NCBI GenBank assembly: GCA_944323645.1
Contig: CALUTE010000003.1
Coordinates: 78,612-142,611, forward strand
Origin: an uncultured Helicobacter sp.
Lineage (GTDB): Bacteria > Campylobacterota > Campylobacteria > Campylobacterales > Helicobacteraceae
DNA length: 64,000 bases
Direction of reading: 5' to 3'
The notes beneath the pieces were generated by a model. The model worked only from the letters and a program-made list of their open reading frames with translations, did not search any database and had not been told where the DNA came from. The first letter of the stretch is position 1. Each line of letters opens with the position of its first letter. Below are positions 36,035-45,987 of this stretch, piece by piece. The translations under genes were made by a program, and so were the position numbers.

Positions 36035-38395
36035 ATGGATGATATGCAAGAAATAACCGAAGATTTTCTGATAGAAGCGTTTGAAATGGTAGATCAGCTT
36101 GATCAGGATTTGGTCGAGCTAGAGAGCAACCCTGAAGATCTCGAGTTACTGAATCGTATTTTTAGGGTTGCACACACCATTAAGGGTTCTAGTTCTTTCC
36201 TAAACTTTGACATCCTTACAAACCTTACACACAATATGGAAGATGTTTTAAACAAGGCAAGGCGTGGCGAGTTAAAGATTACGCCTGATGTAATGGACGT
36301 AGTGCTTTTATCTATAGACTTAATGAAAGCACTTTTGCAAGCAATTCGAGATTCTGGTACGGATGCAAATAGTGGGATAGATATTACCAATGCCGTACAA
36401 AAATTACAAGCAATTTCTGGAAATAGCGGAGGAGAATCCAGTGCTACCACAGAAACAAAATCAGAAGAAAAACCAGCAGAATCTAGCATCGCAAAAGATT
36501 CTGATAATCCTCTCTCTGATGAGCCAGAAAAAGACTATTCGAATATGAGCGCTCAAGAGGTTGAAGCAGAAATAGAGCGTCTGCTTAAGAAACGCCAAGA
36601 AGCAGACAAACAAATGCGGGCACAAAAAAGGGCAAATGGGCAAGCTGTAGAAATTCAGGCACCAAAGGCACCAGAAGCAGAAACAAAAACCACTCCAAGT
36701 GCCACAAAACAAGCACAAAAACCCGATGCGAAAAAAGACGATGGCAAGACAGTTGCTACAAGTGTTGAACAAACGGTGCGCGTAGATGTTCGAAGGCTCG
36801 ACCATTTGATGAACCTTATTGGGGAATTAGTGCTTGGCAAAAACAGACTCATAAAAATCTATGGAGATGTAGAAGAACGTTATGATGGCGAGAAGTTTCT
36901 AGAAGAACTTAATCAGGTCGTTTCTTCCATTTCAAGCGTTACTACAGATTTACAGCTTGCTGTTATGAAAACTCGTATGCAACCTGTGGGTAAGGTCTTT
37001 AATAAGTTTCCAAGAATGGTGCGCGATCTTTCGAGAGAGCTCAAAAAGAACATTGATCTTATTATTACAGGTGAAGAAACCGAACTTGATAAATCAGTTG
37101 TCGAAGAAATTGGGGATCCGCTCATTCACCTTATTCGAAACTCTTGCGATCACGGGGTGGAACCTGCAGAAGTGAGAAAATCTATTGGCAAACCAGAAGT
37201 TGGTAGAGTAGATCTAAAAGCCTACAATGAGGGAAATCATATTGTTATTGAGATTGCTGATGATGGAAAGGGGCTTGATGCAGATCTCTTAAAACAAAAA
37301 GCGATAGAAAAAGGACTTTTATCCGAAAAAGAAGCTGATTCTATGAGCGAAAAAGAGGCGTTTAGCATTATCTTTAAGCCCGGATTCTCCACAGCCAAAT
37401 CAATCTCAAATGTATCCGGACGCGGCGTGGGAATGGATGTTGTTAAGACAAATGTTGAAAAGCTAAATGGAATCATCGAAGTAGATTCTGAAAAAGGTGT
37501 AGGGACGACATTCAAGCTAAAAATTCCTCTAACGCTTGCTATTATGCAGGCATTGCTTGTAGGAGCACAAGAAGAATACTATGCTATACCACTCTCTTCT
37601 GTTATTGAAACTGTCAGAATTGGGCAAGATGAGATCTATAGCGTAGATGGTAAATCTGTTTTACGCCTGAGAAATGAAGTGCTTTCTCTTGTGCGTTTAG
37701 CAGATATTTTTGGGGTAGATTCCGTGCTAGAATCAACAAGTGAGGTATATGTGGTTATCATCGCTATTGCTGAACAAAAGATCGGTGTAATTGTGGATTA
37801 TCTCATTGGGCAAGAAGAAGTGGTTATCAAATCACTTGGTTATTATCTCAAAAATACACAAGGAATTGCCGGTGCAACAGTGCGTGGTGATGGAAAGATC
37901 ACATTGATTGTGGATGTAGCTGCCATGATGGAAATGGCAAAAGATATCAAGGTCAGTATAAATGCCGCAATGGAAGAAGCACAAACTGCAAAAGTTAAAT
38001 CAGCCCCTTCAGATTATGTTGTCCTAGCGATTGATGATAGCAGCACTGATAGGGCAATTATGAAAAAATGTCTCAAAAGCCTTGGTGTTACTGTGCTTGA
38101 AGCAAGCAATGGGCTTGAAGGTTTAGAAATTGTCAAAAATGGTGATAAACCTCTTGATGCGGTACTCGTGGATATTGAAATGCCAAAAATGGATGGCTAC
38201 ACATTTGCAGCCGAAGTGCGCAAGTATAACAAATTTAAGAATCTTCCTCTCATTGCCGTAACAAGCCGAACTAGCAAAACGGATCGTATGCGCGGGGTGG
38301 AATCTGGTATGACAGAATACATCACAAAACCCTACACACCAGAATATCTAGTCAATGTTGTCAAGCGCAATATTAATCTCACAATGGGAGAATAG
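36035..38395 (+). CDS. cheA: Chemotaxis histidine kinase CheA fused to a CheY-like receiver
   Basis: 786 residues. In order: HPt domain with phospho-acceptor His47 in A-H-T-I-K-G-S; an Ala/Lys/Glu-rich linker (about 130-245); dimerisation helices; an ATPase domain with H-L-I-R-N-S-C-D-H-G-V-E-P (N box) and G-R-G-V-G-M-D-V-V-K (G box); a CheW-like regulatory domain; and a C-terminal receiver (from about 663) with Asp713 in V-D-I-E-M-P and Lys765. The fusion is known in Helicobacter as CheAY. It autophosphorylates when receptors are unliganded and passes phosphate to CheY and to its own receiver. The cheW start follows its stop by 2 bases. Confidence 0.96.
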   Translation: MDDMQEITEDFLIEAFEMVDQLDQDLVELESNPEDLELLNRIFRVAHTIKGSSSFLNFDILTNLTHNMEDVLNKARRGELKITPDVMDVVLLSIDLMKALLQAIRDSGTDANSGIDITNAVQKLQAISGNSGGESSATTETKSEEKPAESSIAKDSDNPLSDEPEKDYSNMSAQEVEAEIERLLKKRQEADKQMRAQKRANGQAVEIQAPKAPEAETKTTPSATKQAQKPDAKKDDGKTVATSVEQTVRVDVRRLDHLMNLIGELVLGKNRLIKIYGDVEERYDGEKFLEELNQVVSSISSVTTDLQLAVMKTRMQPVGKVFNKFPRMVRDLSRELKKNIDLIITGEETELDKSVVEEIGDPLIHLIRNSCDHGVEPAEVRKSIGKPEVGRVDLKAYNEGNHIVIEIADDGKGLDADLLKQKAIEKGLLSEKEADSMSEKEAFSIIFKPGFSTAKSISNVSGRGVGMDVVKTNVEKLNGIIEVDSEKGVGTTFKLKIPLTLAIMQALLVGAQEEYYAIPLSSVIETVRIGQDEIYSVDGKSVLRLRNEVLSLVRLADIFGVDSVLESTSEVYVVIIAIAEQKIGVIVDYLIGQEEVVIKSLGYYLKNTQGIAGATVRGDGKITLIVDVAAMMEMAKDIKVSINAAMEEAQTAKVKSAPSDYVVLAIDDSSTDRAIMKKCLKSLGVTVLEASNGLEGLEIVKNGDKPLDAVLVDIEMPKMDGYTFAAEVRKYNKFKNLPLIAVTSRTSKTDRMRGVESGMTEYITKPYTPEYLVNVVKRNINLTMGE

Positions 38396-38397
38396 CT

Positions 38398-38913
38398 ATG
38401 AGTGATAAGATTAGAGATATTTTTGAACAGCAAAAAATGCAAAATGATATGGGTAGAAGTCTCAATGAAGCGCAAGATGATGTAGAGGATATTCTACAGG
38501 TTATTGGTTTTGTTGTTGGCAATGAAGAATTTGCTGTCCCTATTTTGAATGTCAAAGAGATCGTAAAACCTACAGAATATACGCGCGTGCCAAGTACTCC
38601 CCCCTATGTTATGGGTGTTTTCAATATGCGCGGTAATGTGTATCCACTCATTAATCTGCGTTTGAAGTTTGGATTACCAGCCATTAAACAAGATAAAGAT
38701 ACACGTTATTTGATCCTCTATAAGAATGATCAATATATTGGGTTTGTGATTGATAAACTTACTGCTGCTATTACCTTACCAAGTTCTAGCATTGCACCTG
38801 TTCCAGAAACAATTGCTCATCATCAAGCAGGTATGATTGATAGTGTTGGCAAACGCGAGGATCATCTTATCACTATTCTTAAAATAGACGCTTTGCTTAA
38901 ACGCGATTTTTAG
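38398..38913 (+). CDS. cheW: Chemotaxis coupling protein CheW
   Basis: 171 residues: a single CheW domain after a 30-residue charged N-terminus. Motifs: V-P-S-T-P-P-Y-V-M-G-V-F-N-M-R-G and P-L-I-N-L-R. It links methyl-accepting receptors to CheA in the polar array. It starts 2 bases after the cheA stop, so translation is probably coupled. Third gene of the cheV-cheA-cheW unit. Confidence 0.95.
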   Translation: MSDKIRDIFEQQKMQNDMGRSLNEAQDDVEDILQVIGFVVGNEEFAVPILNVKEIVKPTEYTRVPSTPPYVMGVFNMRGNVYPLINLRLKFGLPAIKQDKDTRYLILYKNDQYIGFVIDKLTAAITLPSSSIAPVPETIAHHQAGMIDSVGKREDHLITILKIDALLKRDF

Positions 38914-39042
38914 GTCGTTTGTCCGGGCTGGACTTTACGATTTTTATCATACTTGATTGCTTTTATCCATATTTAGCTGGTTCTAAGCCTTTACATAATC
39001 TCAAACTATGCAGACCAAATCCCTGCAGAATCTAGTTTTAGT

Positions 39043-39552
39043 TTAGCAAGATTCCAAAGAGACTATATCTGCCCCTTCTAGCTTTAAGAGTGCTTTCTTT
39101 TTTTCTAACCCTCCAGCATATCCTCCAAGCCCATTTGTAGCTACAACACGATGACAAGGGATAATAATGGAAATTGGGTTCTTTCCTACAGCAGCACCCA
39201 CTGCACGCGGAGCTATTTTGCGCCCTGTTTGTTTTGCAAGGTATTGCGCAATCTCACCATATGTACATACTTCACCATAAGAAATCCTCTGAAGTGCTTG
39301 CCACACACTAAGACAAAACGAGGTTGCCTGCAACTCGAGATCACATGTGTATTTTTGATTTTTTCCTAAAAAATAATCCTCTAGCCATCTTTTTGTTTGA
39401 GTAAGGATATCTATTTCTTTTTCTATACGAGTACTTGGTAAAGATCTTGCAAAATATTTCTGCCCAACAAAATATAACCCGACAAGCTTTTGCTTATTGC
39501 TTGCTAAAAATATCTCGCCAAGAGGTGAATCATATGTGCTAACAAAAACCAT
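39043..39552 (-). CDS. ogt: Methylated-DNA--protein-cysteine methyltransferase
   Basis: 169 residues from the ATG at 39552, which has TTGAGG ahead. The active site is I-I-P-C-H-R-V, preceded by G-E-V-C-T-Y-G-E-I-A and R-A-V-G-A-A-V-G-K-N-P, the full Ogt/Ada C-terminal signature. It removes alkyl groups from O6-alkylguanine onto its own Cys in a suicide reaction. It stands alone, convergent with cheW. Confidence 0.95.
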   Translation of the reverse strand: MVFVSTYDSPLGEIFLASNKQKLVGLYFVGQKYFARSLPSTRIEKEIDILTQTKRWLEDYFLGKNQKYTCDLELQATSFCLSVWQALQRISYGEVCTYGEIAQYLAKQTGRKIAPRAVGAAVGKNPISIIIPCHRVVATNGLGGYAGGLEKKKALLKLEGADIVSLESC

Positions 39553-39623
39553 ATATAGCCTCAAATTTTGTTTTTAGACTTATAGCTGCTCCCCACTTAA
39601 AAAATGATAAAGATTTCATATTC

Positions 39624-39629
39624 TATAAT
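39624..39629 (+). promoter_or_regulatory. Putative -10 box for yebC
   Basis: Perfect TATAAT 65 bases before the yebC ATG, in the divergent gap with ogt. Confidence 0.45.
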
Positions 39630-39694
39630 ATGCTCTTTCATAGACACTAGATTTTACGATAAAACCTAGTGTTAGATTCTACCAAAGGACTATA

Positions 39695-40417
39695 ATGGGA
39701 AGAGCATTTGAATACCGTAGAGCAGCCAAAGAAAAGCGCTGGGATAAAATGAGTAAGATTTTTCCCAAACTTGCCAAAGCTATTACTATGGCAGCCAAAG
39801 AAGGTGGGGGTGACCCAACAATGAATGCCAAACTACGCACTGCCATAGCTAATGCTAAAGCGCAAAATATGCCAAAAGACAACATTGATGCGGCAATAAA
39901 ACGTGCAAGTGGTAAAGATGGGCAATTTAGTGAAATCACTTATGAGGGCAAAGCTGCTAATGGCGTATTAATCTTTATAGAATGCACTACAGATAACCCT
40001 ACGCGTACAATTGCTAATATCAAAAGCTATTTTAATAAAACTCCTGGAAGCCAGATTGTACCCAATGGCTCACTAGAATTTATGTTTGCGCGCAAAAGCG
40101 TATTTGAATTTGCGAGACCAAATTCTTTAAGTTTGGAAGATTTGGAGCTAGCACTTATTGATTATGGTTTGGAAGAATTAGAATCCATAAATGATGACGA
40201 AGGAGAGTTTCTTGTTGCCTATGGAGACTATAAAGACTTTGGCACACTCAATGAAGGGCTCGAATCATTAAAAATTACCCCAAGAAAAGCCACACTGCAA
40301 CGCATTCCAACAAGCCCTATCACACTAAATGAAGAGCAAATCAACGAACTTGAAAAACTGCTAGATCGAATCGAAGAGGACGATGATGTGCAAGCAGTCT
40401 ATACAAACCTGGCATAA
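39695..40417 (+). CDS. yebC: YebC/PmpR-family protein
   Basis: 240 residues, the family length. The N-terminus ([32 protein letters not shown]) and the block [11 protein letters not shown] are diagnostic. YebC proteins were described as DNA-binding regulators; more recent work links relatives to relief of ribosome stalling. The cytoplasmic acidic C-terminus ([12 protein letters not shown]) is complete. AAAGGA precedes the ATG. Confidence 0.95.
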   Translation: MGRAFEYRRAAKEKRWDKMSKIFPKLAKAITMAAKEGGGDPTMNAKLRTAIANAKAQNMPKDNIDAAIKRASGKDGQFSEITYEGKAANGVLIFIECTTDNPTRTIANIKSYFNKTPGSQIVPNGSLEFMFARKSVFEFARPNSLSLEDLELALIDYGLEELESINDDEGEFLVAYGDYKDFGTLNEGLESLKITPRKATLQRIPTSPITLNEEQINELEKLLDRIEEDDDVQAVYTNLA

Positions 40418-40454
40418 TACGATATTAGAATTTCTATAAACTCCAACCTAAAAT

Positions 40455-42569
40455 CTATGCGCGCATAGTCCGCATAGCATTTGCCAAAGCAATAAGCGCA
40501 ACACCCACATCACCAAAAACAGCCTCCCAAATGCTTGCTACACCTAGCGCACCAAGTACCATAAATGCTGCCTTAATACCAAGCGCAAAGATAATATTTT
40601 CATAGATAATGATTTTTGTCTTTTTAGCAATTTTGATAGCACGCAAAAGTGATTTTAACGAATTATTTAGGACAATTACATCAGCATTATGACGCGAAAT
40701 ATCACTACCACTCCCCATAGAAATACCAACATCTGCAAGTGCTAGCGTTGGTGCATCGTTTATGCCATCGCCTACAAATCCAGCCTTACGAAGTGTGCGC
40801 TCTTTTAATGCAAAAAACTGCTTAGCTTTATCTTGTGGCAAAAGCTCACTATAGTATGCTATATGTAGTTTATCACCGACAATTTTACAAGGATACGCAC
40901 CATCACCACTTAAAATCACTGGCTCAATGCGAAGACGTTTTAATTCATCTATTACTTCGATTGCCTCATCTTTTAACTCATCAGCAATCAAAATATAGCC
41001 TAAATACTGTTTATCTCGACTAATATGAACAACTGAACCTTGAATGTCGCACACATCATGAGAAATATCAAACTTATGTAGAATCTTATCATTACCCGCA
41101 ATAACCTCGTGATTGCCACAGACTGAACGTACTCCAAGCCCCGATAACTCTTCAAATTCACTGATATTATGCGTATGCCCTAAATTATCATAAGCACTTT
41201 TAATGCTTTGTGCAATAGGGTGGGAAGAGAGATCTTGCGCACACTTGGCAAATCCAAGTACTTCCGCTGCGCTTACGCCATCTTGTGGAACAACCTTAGC
41301 CACCTTGAATACACCCTTTGTAAGCGTGCCAGTTTTATCGAATCCAAGCAAAGAAAGCTGACTTAGTGCCTCAAGATAGTTAGACCCCTTGATAAGCACG
41401 CTAGCACGACTACAAGCAGCAATCCCTCCAAAATACCCAATAGGAACAGAAATCACAAGGGCACAAGGGCAACTCACCATAAGCATAACAAGCGCACGAT
41501 ATATCCAATCTTGTAGATTCTGCCCAAATACAAAGGTTGGTATAATAACCATAAAAAGCGCAATCATAAGAACAGCTGGTGTATAATAACGCGCAAAGGT
41601 TGTGATAAAATTTTCAGTACGGGATTTTTGTGTTGTAGCATTATTAATAAGATCAATGATTTTAGCCATTTGGCTCGTTGTATAAGGCTGTTCGACCTTA
41701 AGGCGTACTGCATTGTTTAGAGCAATGCTTCCAGAGAGAATCTTATCTTGTTTTTTGGCAGTATTTGGCAAAGATTCTCCACTAAGAGCTGAAATATCAA
41801 AACAAGCCTCTTCCTCAAGCAACACAGAATCTACTGGCACCATTTCACCAGCATATACGATGATTTCATCTCCAACGACAAGATCCTTAGCTTCTACAGG
41901 ATACACACCATCTTGTTGCACTCTATGACCAAGTGGCGGGGTAAAATTTGCCAGCGAACCTATTGCTTGTTTTGAGCGCTTGATACTAAGATTCTGCAAA
42001 TATTCGCCTGCAGAAAAAAAGAGCATAATACTCACTGCCTCTTCCCAAGCATCAATGCAAAATGCCGCCATAGAAGCAATTAACATAAGGATATTTTCAT
42101 CAAAAAATTCATAGCGTTTAAAGCTCTTTAGTGCTCCTTTGAACACCTCACGTCCAGCAATAATATAAATAGAAATCCAAAAAACCTTAAGACAAAACAT
42201 AAAAAATTCATAATCTCCATAGCTACAACCCTCATTAGCAAGTGGCTTAATAGCATAGTATTCTACGCCAATGCTGCCCAAAAATAGCACAATAAGCACA
42301 ATAAGTAGCACTAATTCCTTGTTGATAAATGTGTATTTTGTATGCTTTATGGTTGTTGTAGAGCTAGAATCTAAAGGGCTGATGCGCACTTTTGGCTCAA
42401 TGTTTGCAATGACTGCAAGTACTTTTTGCATATCATCACAGTCAATTAAGAGTTTATTGTTTGCAAAGCTTATTGATACAGTGCGCACACTTTTTTCTTT
42501 GCGTAAAGCGTTTTCTAGTTTATTTGCGCAATTTGCACAATCAAGATTTTCTATAAGAAATTGTTGCAT
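40455..42569 (-). CDS. cadA: Zn/Cd/Co-exporting P1B-type ATPase
   Basis: 704 residues. An N-terminal metal-binding domain has C11-x-x-C14 (L-D-C-A-N-C). About eight membrane helices follow, with the transport motif C-P-C at 367-369, the phosphorylated Asp411 in D-K-T-G-T, the actuator motif S-G-E-S near 263 and G-D-G-I-N-D-A-P near the end. The CPC motif with a C-terminal helix lacking extra Cys fits the Zn/Cd class. H. pylori CadA supports metal resistance and urease activity. The ATG follows AAGG. Confidence 0.92.
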   Translation of the reverse strand: MQQFLIENLDCANCANKLENALRKEKSVRTVSISFANNKLLIDCDDMQKVLAVIANIEPKVRISPLDSSSTTTIKHTKYTFINKELVLLIVLIVLFLGSIGVEYYAIKPLANEGCSYGDYEFFMFCLKVFWISIYIIAGREVFKGALKSFKRYEFFDENILMLIASMAAFCIDAWEEAVSIMLFFSAGEYLQNLSIKRSKQAIGSLANFTPPLGHRVQQDGVYPVEAKDLVVGDEIIVYAGEMVPVDSVLLEEEACFDISALSGESLPNTAKKQDKILSGSIALNNAVRLKVEQPYTTSQMAKIIDLINNATTQKSRTENFITTFARYYTPAVLMIALFMVIIPTFVFGQNLQDWIYRALVMLMVSCPCALVISVPIGYFGGIAACSRASVLIKGSNYLEALSQLSLLGFDKTGTLTKGVFKVAKVVPQDGVSAAEVLGFAKCAQDLSSHPIAQSIKSAYDNLGHTHNISEFEELSGLGVRSVCGNHEVIAGNDKILHKFDISHDVCDIQGSVVHISRDKQYLGYILIADELKDEAIEVIDELKRLRIEPVILSGDGAYPCKIVGDKLHIAYYSELLPQDKAKQFFALKERTLRKAGFVGDGINDAPTLALADVGISMGSGSDISRHNADVIVLNNSLKSLLRAIKIAKKTKIIIYENIIFALGIKAAFMVLGALGVASIWEAVFGDVGVALIALANAMRTMRA

Positions 42570-42664
42570 CTTAATAACCTTATAAAGGGGTTTATAGAGA
42601 TAAATATCAGCAGCTATCCTATATTGAAAAAAATAATGAATGAAAAATCATATCGTGCAAGAAT

Positions 42665-42989
42665 TATGTGCTGGCTTGGTATAAGCCGAGTTCTGTCGAG
42701 GGTGGCTATTTGTCTAGGATATGTTTCACAACACATCTCAAGCGAAGAGCAAAATTTAAGACATATACCAAAGCTCTTCTTGCTACAGATTGGGTTTGCA
42801 TAGACAAATCTAATTGCTTAGATTCCGGTAAGCTCTTACCTCACCTTTTCACCCTTACCTTAATTTGAGGCGGTTATTTTCTGTTGCACTTTCCCTTAGG
42901 TTACCCTAGCCATTCGTTAAATGGAATCTTGTCTTTGTAGCTCGGACTTTCCTCTCACTAACGCGAGCAACCACCACCAAACCAACACA
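42665..42989 (-). ncRNA. rnpB: RNase P RNA
   Basis: The minus strand holds the conserved 5' element GAGGAAAGTCCGAGCT near 42950 and the 3' element ACAGAACTCGGCTTATA near 42700, which together form the P4 core. GGTTTGG near the 5' end pairs with CCAAGCC near the 3' end as helix P1, which sets the ends to within a few bases. A TATAAT at 42996-43001 places the start near 42989. The RNA is the catalytic part of the enzyme that trims tRNA 5' ends. Open frames drawn across it are spurious. Confidence 0.93.
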
Positions 42990-42995
42990 AGGAGT

Positions 42996-43001
42996 ATTAT
43001 A
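42996..43001 (-). promoter_or_regulatory. -10 box of rnpB
   Basis: TATAAT on the minus strand, ending about seven bases before the inferred 5' end of the RNase P RNA. Confidence 0.6.
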
Positions 43002-43074
43002 GCAAATTTTGTTCGGGATTTACATCAGAGAAAGAAGTGTAAAATCCAGACTCTAGTAGAGCCTAGATTTAAAT

Positions 43075-43629
43075 CTATTCAGAAGCTTCAATCTGGATTC
43101 TAATAAGAACCTCATCGCTTACTGCTGCATTTGCTGTACTGCTACCTACCTTAAAATCTTTGCGATTGATTTTACCTTCAAGCTTTAGAGCAATAATTTG
43201 CTTTTTTGTCATTGTATTTTGTACGGGACCCTTAATTACCGTATCAAACACAACAGGCTTTGTGATACCACGAATCGTTACATCAGCGGTAAGTTTATTA
43301 TCTTTAAAAGATTTCATCACAAGCTTGGCATTAGGGTATTTCTTGGAATCAAAAAAATCCGGCGCATTAAGATGCTTATCGCGAGATTCATTTTTTGTAT
43401 CAACAGATTGAATCTCTACCTCACCCTCTAATGCAGTAAGTGTTTTGTTATCCTCATCAAAGTCGATCGTACCGGTGAATTTATTAAAAGCACCATCAAC
43501 ATCACTAATCAGCATATGCGTAACTTGAAAATTAACTGCAGAATGTGTTGTATCAATATTGTAGGGCTTTGCAAAGCCAACACTTAAGGCAAGAGCAAGA
43601 ATCGAGCTAACAACAAACGTTTTTTTCAT
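43075..43629 (-). CDS. yceI: Secreted YceI-family lipid-binding protein
   Basis: 184 residues. The signal peptide (M-K-K-T-F-V-V-S-S-I-L..., cut after GFA) is followed by the YceI lipocalin-like barrel: Y-N-I-D-T-T-H-S-A-V-N-F-Q-V-T-H, N-A-P-D-F-F-D-S-K-K-Y-P, and I-R-G-I-T-K-P-V. YceI proteins bind isoprenoid-type lipids in the periplasm. AAAGGA precedes the ATG. It is a monocistronic gene divergent from tsaD. Confidence 0.94.
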   Translation of the reverse strand: MKKTFVVSSILALALSVGFAKPYNIDTTHSAVNFQVTHMLISDVDGAFNKFTGTIDFDEDNKTLTALEGEVEIQSVDTKNESRDKHLNAPDFFDSKKYPNAKLVMKSFKDNKLTADVTIRGITKPVVFDTVIKGPVQNTMTKKQIIALKLEGKINRKDFKVGSSTANAAVSDEVLIRIQIEASE

Positions 43630-43709
43630 AGTATGTCCTTTTTGTAGTTTATGCCTTCACAGCAAAGGAGATTTTATTCTATGAGTACTTAATATCCTAT
43701 TAAGTTTGC

Positions 43710-43715
43710 TATAAT
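43710..43715 (+). promoter_or_regulatory. Putative -10 box for tsaD
   Basis: Perfect TATAAT 41 bases before the tsaD ATG at 43757. Confidence 0.5.
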
Positions 43716-43756
43716 GCTCAAATGCCATATCACTCCTAATATCCTAAGGAATATCA

Positions 43757-44878
43757 ATGATTTTAAGCATAGAAAGTAGTTGTGATGATAGCTCACTTGC
43801 TATCACAGAAATAACAAATGCCAAGCTGCTTTTTCACCAAAAAATTTCTCAAGACAATATTCACAGCCGCTATGGTGGTGTCGTTCCTGAAATTGCTTCA
43901 AGACTCCATACACAATCTCTACCAACCATTCTAAAACAAGCCAAAGAGTTTTTGGGCGATTTTAGTAAGCTTAAAGCAATTGCTGTTACTACAGAACCAG
44001 GGCTTTCGGTAAGCCTAATTGAAGGGCTAATGATGGCGAAAATGCTTGCTCTTAGTCTGCAGATTCCCCTTTTAAGTATCAATCATCTTATTGGGCATTT
44101 TTATTCTCTATTTATCAACCAACAACAAGCAATCTTTCCTATGAGTGTGCTATTGGTTTCAGGAGGGCATACACAAATTCTACGCGCACACGATCCTGCA
44201 CACTTTGAAATCATTGCCCAAAGTAGCGATGATAGCTTTGGTGAAAGTTTTGATAAGGTTGCAAAAATGCTGGGATTAGGATACCCTGGAGGTCCAATCA
44301 TAGAATCTTATGCCAAACAATATCCTAAGCACCTAACACTTGCTCCGTTGCCCCTACCACTAAAAAACAAGCAATCGCTGGGATTTAGCTTTTCTGGGCT
44401 CAAAAATGCAACTCGACTCCTAATCGAATCTCTAGAAAATAAGCATATATCACACCACATAGATTCTATCCAAACAACAATACCTAAAAAATCTAATTCT
44501 ACTTACACAGAATCTAAAAACGCACAAAAGCTACAATTTGTCTGTGCTTCGTTTCAGCAGGCAGCGATTGCACATATTTGTAACCAAATTGAGCGCTATT
44601 TCAAACAGAGTGTATCAGGTAAAAGGGTGTTGGATTTTGCGATTGTTGGTGGTGCAAGTAGTAATCTCGCATTACGTAGCGCAATAGAAACGCTGTGCCA
44701 TACATTTGGTGCCAGACTTCATCTTGCGCCTTTAGAATTTTGTACAGACAATGCAGCAATGATAGGACGTGCCGGAATCGCAGAATACCAAGCAAGACAC
44801 TTTATGGATATAGAGCGTCTTGATATATCCCCAAGAAGTACAACAAAGTTGCTCTATCAAGCAAATACAATCTACTGA
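43757..44878 (+). CDS. tsaD: tRNA threonylcarbamoyladenosine synthase subunit TsaD
   Basis: 373 residues. The start M-I-L-S-I-E-S-S-C-D-D and the metal-binding H110-x3-H114 (N-H-L-I-G-H) are diagnostic, with G-G-A-S-S-N and D-N-A-A-M-I near the C-terminus. It transfers threonylcarbamoyl to A37 of ANN-decoding tRNAs. It is about 30 residues longer than usual because of a Ser/Lys/Thr-rich insert near residues 233-257. Its 3' end overlaps the convergent lolA by 7 bases. Confidence 0.95.
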   Translation: MILSIESSCDDSSLAITEITNAKLLFHQKISQDNIHSRYGGVVPEIASRLHTQSLPTILKQAKEFLGDFSKLKAIAVTTEPGLSVSLIEGLMMAKMLALSLQIPLLSINHLIGHFYSLFINQQQAIFPMSVLLVSGGHTQILRAHDPAHFEIIAQSSDDSFGESFDKVAKMLGLGYPGGPIIESYAKQYPKHLTLAPLPLPLKNKQSLGFSFSGLKNATRLLIESLENKHISHHIDSIQTTIPKKSNSTYTESKNAQKLQFVCASFQQAAIAHICNQIERYFKQSVSGKRVLDFAIVGGASSNLALRSAIETLCHTFGARLHLAPLEFCTDNAAMIGRAGIAEYQARHFMDIERLDISPRSTTKLLYQANTIY

Positions 44879-45417
44879 ATTATATCAACATTTGGTGGTA
44901 TGACAAAAGAAAATTCTTCATCTTTAATAGGTATATTAGTCTGGACATTGTTAAAAACAATCTCAATAGTGTTGTCAAATTCGTCTTGGAAGGTAATTGT
45001 AAAATCTTTTTTATTGTGGTAGGTTAATACATAGTTTGTATCATTAAATGCAGCAAGATACGTGCCATCCTTTTGCAAACGCGCTTCGTGTAGAATGCGG
45101 AGAAAATCTATCTTTTGTCCAGTTTTACTTATACTCACTTGCTCTAAAAATGGCTCATATACAAGCACCTGATTACCATCAATATAAATTTCTTTTTTCG
45201 TTGGTTTTTCATAGATCCATTTGGCTTTGTGTGTCCTATCGGAATTTTGCTTAATATAAAAAACACCACTATATAGAAGTGTATTATCCTGACTTGTGGT
45301 CTTTTGAATAAATGTAGCTCGCATCGAGTTAAAATCTACCTCTAAAGCACATAAACTAACCCCAGCGCCTATAAGCACCACAAAAGCACAAAAGCAGAAT
45401 CTAAGTGTCTGTACCAT
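44872..45417 (-). CDS. lolA: Outer-membrane lipoprotein carrier protein LolA
   Basis: 181 residues. The signal peptide (hydrophobic residues 6-22, cut after LCA) precedes a LolA fold: F-I-Q-K-T...L-L-Y-S-G-V-F-Y-I-K, K-A-K-W-I-Y-E-K-P, and I-Y-I-D-G-N-Q-V-L-V-Y-E-P. LolA carries lipoproteins across the periplasm to the outer membrane; the pal lipoprotein two genes upstream is a likely client. No clear ribosome binding site is visible; the ATG is nine bases after the slyD stop, suggesting coupling. Confidence 0.88.
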   Translation of the reverse strand: MVQTLRFCFCAFVVLIGAGVSLCALEVDFNSMRATFIQKTTSQDNTLLYSGVFYIKQNSDRTHKAKWIYEKPTKKEIYIDGNQVLVYEPFLEQVSISKTGQKIDFLRILHEARLQKDGTYLAAFNDTNYVLTYHNKKDFTITFQDEFDNTIEIVFNNVQTNIPIKDEEFSFVIPPNVDIIQ

Positions 45418-45426
45418 TGTTATTTA

Positions 45427-45978
45427 TTAGTGACAACCACAAGAATGACCGCCTCCACCACAACAGCCGCCACTATCGTGTGTTTCATTACTACCACATC
45501 CGCAACCACTACTACAACCCCCAGCTCTTCCTTGCATAATCTCTTCTGCTGTTGCTTCACGCATATCAGCAATCTCAACATCAAACAACAAAGTCTTACC
45601 TGCTAGAGGATGGTTATAATCAATCATTACGCTTGTATCACTAAAATCCTTGACAATAACCTGCACCGTCTGCCCATCTTCTGCCTGTCCAAAGAGTGTC
45701 ATTCCTTTTTCAAGTGATATCCCTTCAAATTGATCTCTTGGTACTTCTTGTAAAAAATCTGCCTGATAAACACCATATGCATCTTCTGGGGCAATAGAAA
45801 GATTAAGTTTATCACCTTTTTTTGCACTTGCCACAGCCTTTTCAAGCCCACTAATCACCTGCCCTGCACCAAGCAAAAATTCCAGCGGTCTAGAATCTAG
45901 ATTGCTATCAATCACCTCTTGTGTTTGGGCATCTTTAACTTCATACATTATTGCTACAACTTGACTTGGAGAACTCAT
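45427..45978 (-). CDS. slyD: FKBP-type peptidyl-prolyl isomerase SlyD
   Basis: 183 residues: an FKBP domain split by an insert-in-flap chaperone domain, with P-L-E-F-L-L-G-A-G-Q-V-I-S-G-L-E and N-H-P-L-A-G-K-T-L. The last 30 residues are rich in Cys, His and Gly, a nickel/zinc-binding tail as in other SlyD proteins that help load nickel into hydrogenase or urease. AAAGGA precedes the ATG. It lies between the TPR protein gene and lolA, as in H. pylori. Confidence 0.95.
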   Translation of the reverse strand: MSSPSQVVAIMYEVKDAQTQEVIDSNLDSRPLEFLLGAGQVISGLEKAVASAKKGDKLNLSIAPEDAYGVYQADFLQEVPRDQFEGISLEKGMTLFGQAEDGQTVQVIVKDFSDTSVMIDYNHPLAGKTLLFDVEIADMREATAEEIMQGRAGGCSSGCGCGSNETHDSGGCCGGGGHSCGCH

Positions 45979-45987
45979 CTTTTTCCT

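Noticed and set aside
42561..43103. Three short plus-strand frames
   Set aside because: They cross the RNase P RNA, whose conserved core and P1 pairing explain the sequence.
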